Below are positions 60,224 to 64,000 of a DNA stretch of 64,000 bases, piece by piece; the first letter of the stretch is position 1; every line of letters starts with the position of its first letter. Location: assembly GCF_004565475.1 (NCBI RefSeq), contig NZ_SRHX01000001.1, positions 372,001 to 436,000 on the forward strand, given 5' to 3'. The stretch comes from Lonepinella koalarum. GTDB taxonomy: Bacteria; Pseudomonadota; Gammaproteobacteria; Enterobacterales; Pasteurellaceae. Made by a program: the position numbers and the translations under genes. The notes beneath the pieces were generated by a model. It ran no database searches and was not told where the DNA came from. It saw nothing but the letters and a program-made list of their open reading frames with translations.

Positions 60224-61531
60224 TTATTTTGTGTATTTATAGGTACCGTCAGCTTGACGAGTAAACACAGAACCATCAGGTAAACGCATGGTATTGACAT
60301 GTCCTTGGCTTACTGAAACTTGCACTTTATCATTGGCTTTGAAGCTACTTAATACATTCCCAGCTCCGTTTGCTTTAGTCATGGCATTGGCATCACGAAT
60401 ATCCAAATCGTTGTTACGGAAGACTTGGAATAATGAAGTATTTTGTGGAATAACTAAGGTTCTTGTACTATTACTGCTTGCCGTGGTTTGTGTTGAGCTA
60501 TTGCGATTGGATTGATGAGTTTGTACGCTAGTCCCTGCTGGTTTTGCATCAACCACTGGAGCCACCTTATTGGTTGGTTGTTTAGCTTGTTCCGCTTTGC
60601 GAGCTGGTTGGGTGGCAACTTTTGCTTGCTCAGCTTTGCGAGCTTGCTCCTGTTCAGCAGCGATTTTCGCTTGCTCAGCTTTACGGGCTTGCGCCTGCTC
60701 GGCGGCTATTTTGGCTTGCTCAGCCTGATAGGCTTGTTCAGTTGCTTGAGCATCAACAGGTTTTACTGGTGCCGGTGTCACAACTGGAGATGGTACGGTA
60801 TTTTGTTGGGCTTGATCAGCTGTTGGTGTAGTGACTTCTGGTGTTGTTATATTATCAGTTTGAGCTGTCGCTGTTTCTGCTTCTACATTATTAATCACTG
60901 CGCTATTTTCAAGTGGTTTATTCGGGTCAAGTGATTGGAATTCAATCGGTGTTGATGAACTATTATTTGCTTGAATTTCTTCTATGGTATTATTGCTTGG
61001 TTTTAACCATAATAATGCGAGTAAAATTGCTATTACTCCCGCAATGGCAATAAATAGACGGCGATGTTTAGGAGGTAATTTTTGCATAATTGCCCAGTTT
61101 TCTGGATTTTTTTGGTTAGGTTTGCTTTGTGTGGGTGGCACAACTGTTTGTTCTTGTACCGTTTCTGACATCACTGGTCCAGCAGTATGTGCAACAGTAT
61201 TTATTGTTTCTGCGGTATTTGCTACTTGCACAGTTTCTGTTTGAACGCTTGTAGGTTGTATCGGATCTGTGATAGTAGGTTGTTGTGGCGGTATGGTTTT
61301 TGGTGTATCTGATACCGGTTGTTTTGCATTCTGCGTTGTATTTACTGGATTAGTCGCTGTCGTATTCGGTTGCGTACCAAAAGTCGGTTCCTTGCGGACC
61401 GCAAATTGGTTGGGTTGTAATGTTTCTTTTTTATTAAATAAGCCTGTAACTTTGCTCAAAATTGAATCCGTTTGATTTATGCCTAAATCTAATTCACTTT
61501 GATTTGAATTATTTTTTGGTGTGTTTTCCAC
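60224..61531 (-). CDS. oapA: Opacity-associated protein OapA (LysM-like, cell envelope)
   Basis: Envelope protein linked to colony opacity and colonisation in H. influenzae. The 435 residues comprise a cytoplasmic Thr/Pro/Gln-rich N-terminus, one membrane helix (158-176, RRLFIAIAGVIAILLALLW), a TolA-like Ala/Lys/Gln repeat region with unit AEQAKIAAEQxQARK, and a C-terminal OapA/LysM-like domain (SLFQVFRNNDLDIRDANAM to the end), like E. coli YtfB. The start is GTG at 61531 with TGAGGT 7 bases upstream; TGAGGTAAT is duplicated there. Likely an inner-membrane anchored peptidoglycan-binding protein. Confidence 0.88.
   Translation of the reverse strand: MENTPKNNSNQSELDLGINQTDSILSKVTGLFNKKETLQPNQFAVRKEPTFGTQPNTTATNPVNTTQNAKQPVSDTPKTIPPQQPTITDPIQPTSVQTETVQVANTAETINTVAHTAGPVMSETVQEQTVVPPTQSKPNQKNPENWAIMQKLPPKHRRLFIAIAGVIAILLALLWLKPSNNTIEEIQANNSSSTPIEFQSLDPNKPLENSAVINNVEAETATAQTDNITTPEVTTPTADQAQQNTVPSPVVTPAPVKPVDAQATEQAYQAEQAKIAAEQAQARKAEQAKIAAEQEQARKAEQAKVATQPARKAEQAKQPTNKVAPVVDAKPAGTSVQTHQSNRNSSTQTTASSNSTRTLVIPQNTSLFQVFRNNDLDIRDANAMTKANGAGNVLSSFKANDKVQVSVSQGHVNTMRLPDGSVFTRQADGTYKYTK
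60590..60735 (-). repeat. Tandem 45-bp repeats inside oapA
   Basis: Two near-identical 15-residue units AEQAKIAAEQxQARK plus two shortened ones (AEQAKVATQPARK, AEQAKQ), encoded by repeated DNA. A likely site of length change between strains. Confidence 0.75.
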
Positions 61532-61565
61532 AATATTACCTCAATTACCTCAGTAAATACTAAAA

Positions 61566-61602
61566 AAGTGCACTTTATTATATGCCCCCAATAAAGTGCG
61601 GT
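61566..61602 (-). terminator. Terminator after epmB using an uptake core
   Basis: GCACTTTATT (61570-61579) pairs perfectly with AATAAAGTGC (61590-61599), with T-rich sequence (ACTTTTTTAG) following on the minus strand. The right arm is part of the uptake core at 61594-61602. Confidence 0.75.
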
Positions 61603-61651
61603 CGAATTTTTGTCTATTTTAAAGGATCTTTAGTTATTTTCCTAGAATTAA

Positions 61652-62674
61652 CTACGGAGCATATAAAGTTTTATTGGGTTCATGAGCAATCTCTCGGGCT
61701 AATTTAGGGACTAAATAGCCTGAACTGATTTTTTGTAAATCTTGGTAAATTTGCCCCGCACTTTCATCAGAAATGTAAAAATGGCTAGCCCCTTCCACTT
61801 TATCCAGCAAATGTAAATAATAAGGCAAAATACCCACTGAAAATAATTTTTCATTCAAAGATTTCAATGTGTTAGCATTATCATTAATTTGTTTTAATAA
61901 CACGGATTGATTTAATAAGGTGACACCTATCGCTTTCAGTTTATTCATCGCATCAGCAAAAATCCCATCAATTTCATTGGCATGATTAATATGGGTGACT
62001 AACACAGTTTGAAATCTGCTTTGGGCTAAAATCTGACAAAATTCATCAGTAATTCGCTGTGGAATGACCACAGGTAAACGCGTATGAATCCGCAAACGCT
62101 GCAAGTGCGGTATTTTTTCTAGCTGTTTTATGAGCCAGTCTATTTCATGATCTTTTGCCATTAAGGGATCACCGCCAGACCAAATAATTTCTTCAATTTG
62201 TGGATTTTCCGCAATATAGTCTAATGCTTTCAACCAGTTGGCTTTATTGCCTTTGTTTTGGTTATAGGGAAAATGGCGGCGGAAACAATAACGGCAGTTA
62301 ATGGCACAGCCACCTTTCACCATTAATAACAATCGGTTATGATATTTGTGCAAAATATTTGGCGCGGCGGCTTGTTGTTCGTCTAAGGGATCTTTACTAA
62401 ATCCTTTTTCTGCCAGAAATTCTTGTTGAGCCGTCATAACTTGCAAAAAAAGCGGATCTTGTGGATTGCCTTTTTCCATTTTTTGCACAAAGGGTAAAGG
62501 CACTCGCATAGGAAATAAACGGCGAGCTTGAATATCTTTTGCAAAGTCATTCACTGGTAAATTTAGCATTCTTAATAACATTTCGGGGTCAGAAACCGCA
62601 TTCGCCAGAATTTCTAGCCAATTCTGTGTTTTTTGTTCTTCTCTAATTAAGGGTTTTTGGGGTAAAATATACAC
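61652..62674 (-). CDS. epmB: EF-P lysine 2,3-aminomutase EpmB (YjeK), radical SAM
   Basis: Converts (S)-alpha-lysine to (R)-beta-lysine, used by EpmA to modify EF-P Lys34. The 340-residue enzyme has the radical SAM cluster motif CAINCRYC (C123, C127, C130) followed by FRRHFPY, WSGGDPLMAKD for SAM binding, and the PLP lysine region near YYLHLLDKVEGASHF. Start is GTG at 62674. It is divergent from efp with 35 bases between, so the modifying enzyme and its target share a control region. epmA is not in the window. Confidence 0.95.
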   Translation of the reverse strand: MYILPQKPLIREEQKTQNWLEILANAVSDPEMLLRMLNLPVNDFAKDIQARRLFPMRVPLPFVQKMEKGNPQDPLFLQVMTAQQEFLAEKGFSKDPLDEQQAAAPNILHKYHNRLLLMVKGGCAINCRYCFRRHFPYNQNKGNKANWLKALDYIAENPQIEEIIWSGGDPLMAKDHEIDWLIKQLEKIPHLQRLRIHTRLPVVIPQRITDEFCQILAQSRFQTVLVTHINHANEIDGIFADAMNKLKAIGVTLLNQSVLLKQINDNANTLKSLNEKLFSVGILPYYLHLLDKVEGASHFYISDESAGQIYQDLQKISSGYLVPKLAREIAHEPNKTLYAP

Positions 62675-62709
62675 TTTAAAACAGCTCTACATCTAAATTA
62701 AGGATAAAT

Positions 62710-63276
62710 ATGGCATCATACACTACCACAGACTTTAAACCAGGTCTAAAATTTATGCAAGACGGTGAGCCTTGCGTAATCGTTGAAAATGAATTTGTTA
62801 AACCGGGTAAAGGTCAAGCCTTTACGCGTACTCGTATTCGTAAATTAATTTCAGGCAAAGTATTAGACGTGAACTTTAAATCAGGTACTTCAGTTGAAGC
62901 TGCTGATGTGATGGATCTTAACTTGACCTATTCTTACAAAGACGAAGATTTCTGGTATTTTATGCACCCAGAAACTTTTGAGCAATACTCTGCGGACGAA
63001 AAAGCAGTGGGTGATGCAGAAAAATGGTTACTCGACCAAGCGGATTGTATTATTACCTTATGGAATGGCACACCGATTTCTGTTACGCCACCAAACTTTG
63101 TGGAATTAGAAATTGTGGATACTGACCCAGGTTTGAAAGGGGATACCGCAGGAACTGGTGGTAAACCAGCGACATTAAGCACGGGTGCGGTAGTGAAAGT
63201 CCCTTTATTTGTTCAAATCGGTGAAGTCATCAAAGTGGATACTCGCTCAGGCGAATATGTTTCTCGCGTCAAATAA
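62710..63276 (+). CDS. efp: Elongation factor P
   Basis: Rescues ribosomes stalled at polyproline. The 188 residues have three beta-barrel domains. The modified lysine is K34 in [10 protein letters not shown], the form that takes beta-lysine, matching the divergent epmB. The C-terminal signature is [20 protein letters not shown] precedes the ATG and a strong terminator follows. Confidence 0.97.
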   Translation: MASYTTTDFKPGLKFMQDGEPCVIVENEFVKPGKGQAFTRTRIRKLISGKVLDVNFKSGTSVEAADVMDLNLTYSYKDEDFWYFMHPETFEQYSADEKAVGDAEKWLLDQADCIITLWNGTPISVTPPNFVELEIVDTDPGLKGDTAGTGGKPATLSTGAVVKVPLFVQIGEVIKVDTRSGEYVSRVK

Positions 63277-63294
63277 ATTATTTAGATAGCAAAT

Positions 63295-63322
63295 TAGCAC
63301 TGGTTTCCCAGTGCTATTTTTT
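63295..63322. terminator. Terminator after efp
   Basis: Perfect stem TAGCACTGG/CCAGTGCTA with TTTC loop followed by TTTTTTAT. Lies between efp and the convergent permease gene. Confidence 0.9.
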
Positions 63323-63325
63323 ATC

Positions 63326-64000
63326 TTATTTTACAATAACATTCAATTCTTCTGTTGATGGCCAAGCATTAATCACTGCTTTCACTAAGGTCGCCAACGG
63401 AATGGCAAAAAACACACCCCAAAATCCCCATAGTCCACCAAAAATTAAGACTGAAACAATAATGGTTAAAGGGTGTAAATTAACCACTTCCGAAAATAAA
63501 AATGGTACTAGTAAGTTTCCGTCCAATAATTGACTCACCACATAGGCAATCATAATGTACCAGAAAGTCGCGTGATCACCGAATTGGAAAAAGGCGACTA
63601 AAGCAACAGGAATGCTCACTAAAACTGCGCCTACATAAGGAACTAATACAGAAATGCCTACTGCTACAGAAAGTAATAATGGATAATTCAATCCAAAAAA
63701 TAGAAAGAGAATGTAGCACACTAAAGCGACAATCGCAATTTCCAGTAATTTCCCCCGAATATAATTAGCAATTTGTAATTGCATTTCTTGCCAGACTTTA
63801 TTGGCAAGACGACGATTTTGTGGTAAAAATTGAGTGAAAGAGCGAATTAAGGTGTCTTTATCTTTCAACATAAAGAACATCATTAACGGCACTAGAAAAG
63901 CATAAATACCAATAGTAACTAAATTTACAATAGAAGTGAGCGAAAATTTCACCGCGCTTTCACCAAAGCCAAGAATTTTGCTACGTGTAGCAGTGAATAT
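63326..64000 (-). CDS. AI-2E/PerM-family membrane protein (5' end outside window)
   Basis: C-terminal two-thirds of a polytopic inner-membrane protein of the AI-2E transporter (PerM/YdiK/TqsA) superfamily. The frame stays open to the right window edge (upstream residues [11 protein letters not shown]), so the internal GTG near 63952 is not the true start. Family stretches are [39 protein letters not shown] split over two helices, [22 protein letters not shown] and [22 protein letters not shown]. The role is unknown: members include exporters, Na+/H+ antiporters and AI-2-linked proteins, and this one cannot be assigned further. Confidence 0.85.
   Translation of the reverse strand: MFTATRSKILGFGESAVKFSLTSIVNLVTIGIYAFLVPLMMFFMLKDKDTLIRSFTQFLPQNRRLANKVWQEMQLQIANYIRGKLLEIAIVALVCYILFLFFGLNYPLLLSVAVGISVLVPYVGAVLVSIPVALVAFFQFGDHATFWYIMIAYVVSQLLDGNLLVPFLFSEVVNLHPLTIIVSVLIFGGLWGFWGVFFAIPLATLVKAVINAWPSTEELNVIVK

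Noticed and set aside
60512-60934. 140-residue plus-strand frame opposite oapA
   Set aside because: Leu/Ser/Cys-rich translation produced by the antisense of the repeat region of oapA; no ribosome binding site.

Overview
The window is from a low-GC gammaproteobacterium of the Pasteurellaceae. Three things show this: about 27 perfect copies of the Hin-type DNA uptake core AAGTGCGGT/ACCGCACTT spread over both strands; genes typical of the family (oapA/oapB, comM, narP, NadR with PnuC, class I adenylate cyclase); and gene content like Haemophilus/Pasteurella/Actinobacillus. The Hin-type core (rather than the Apl-type ACAAGCGGT) puts it in the Haemophilus-Pasteurella-Aggregatibacter side of the family. 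I cannot fix genus or species. No tRNA, rRNA, CRISPR array, insertion sequence or prophage was seen.

Layout. 1-4.6 kb: end of a ThiY-like binding protein, rapA, pnuC. 4.6-7.7 kb: lacZ. 7.7-14.9 kb: a complete L-ascorbate (ula) regulon in two divergent transcripts, with a fused UlaA-UlaB permease. 14.9-17.0 kb: trmN6 and srmB. 17.0-22.3 kb: the eleven-gene S10 ribosomal protein operon with promoter and long leader. 22.4-25.9 kb: a compact accessory cluster (ADP-ribosylglycohydrolase-family protein, PfkB kinase, second PnuC-family carrier, GntR regulator). 26.2-30.2 kb: melibiose genes melB, melA, melR. 30.2-38.7 kb: rpoH, a TAXI-type TRAP transporter with a UspA-family protein, a metallophosphoesterase joined to nadR, and ribB under an FMN riboswitch. 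38.8-46.4 kb: L-arabinose genes (araA, a ribulokinase-like FGGY kinase, araC, araHGF). 46.7-50.3 kb: engB, comM, yfbU, mlaA. 50.6-56.3 kb: carA and carB separated by a Fic-like gene and a LysE-family exporter gene. 56.5-64 kb: cyaA, narP, oapB/oapA, epmB/efp and a partial AI-2E/PerM family permease.

How the parts work together. Sugar use under catabolite control dominates: cyaA makes cAMP, and good CRP sites lie before ula (two), araB, araF and possibly melA/melR. The arabinose locus has isomerase and kinase but no araD; the ula operon encodes an L-ribulose-5-phosphate 4-epimerase that could supply this step. NAD salvage is represented by PnuC and NadR. Competence is represented by the uptake sequences and by comM, which has a CRP-S-like site just upstream.

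The best candidate for a poorly described system is the 22.4-25.9 kb cluster. It resembles E. coli yegTUVW, but a PnuC-family facilitator replaces the YegT permease. This suggests a route of facilitated uptake, trapping by phosphorylation and N-glycosidic cleavage of an unknown ribosylated compound. Second is the Fic-like protein inside the car operon, in which the catalytic His appears to be replaced by Gln.
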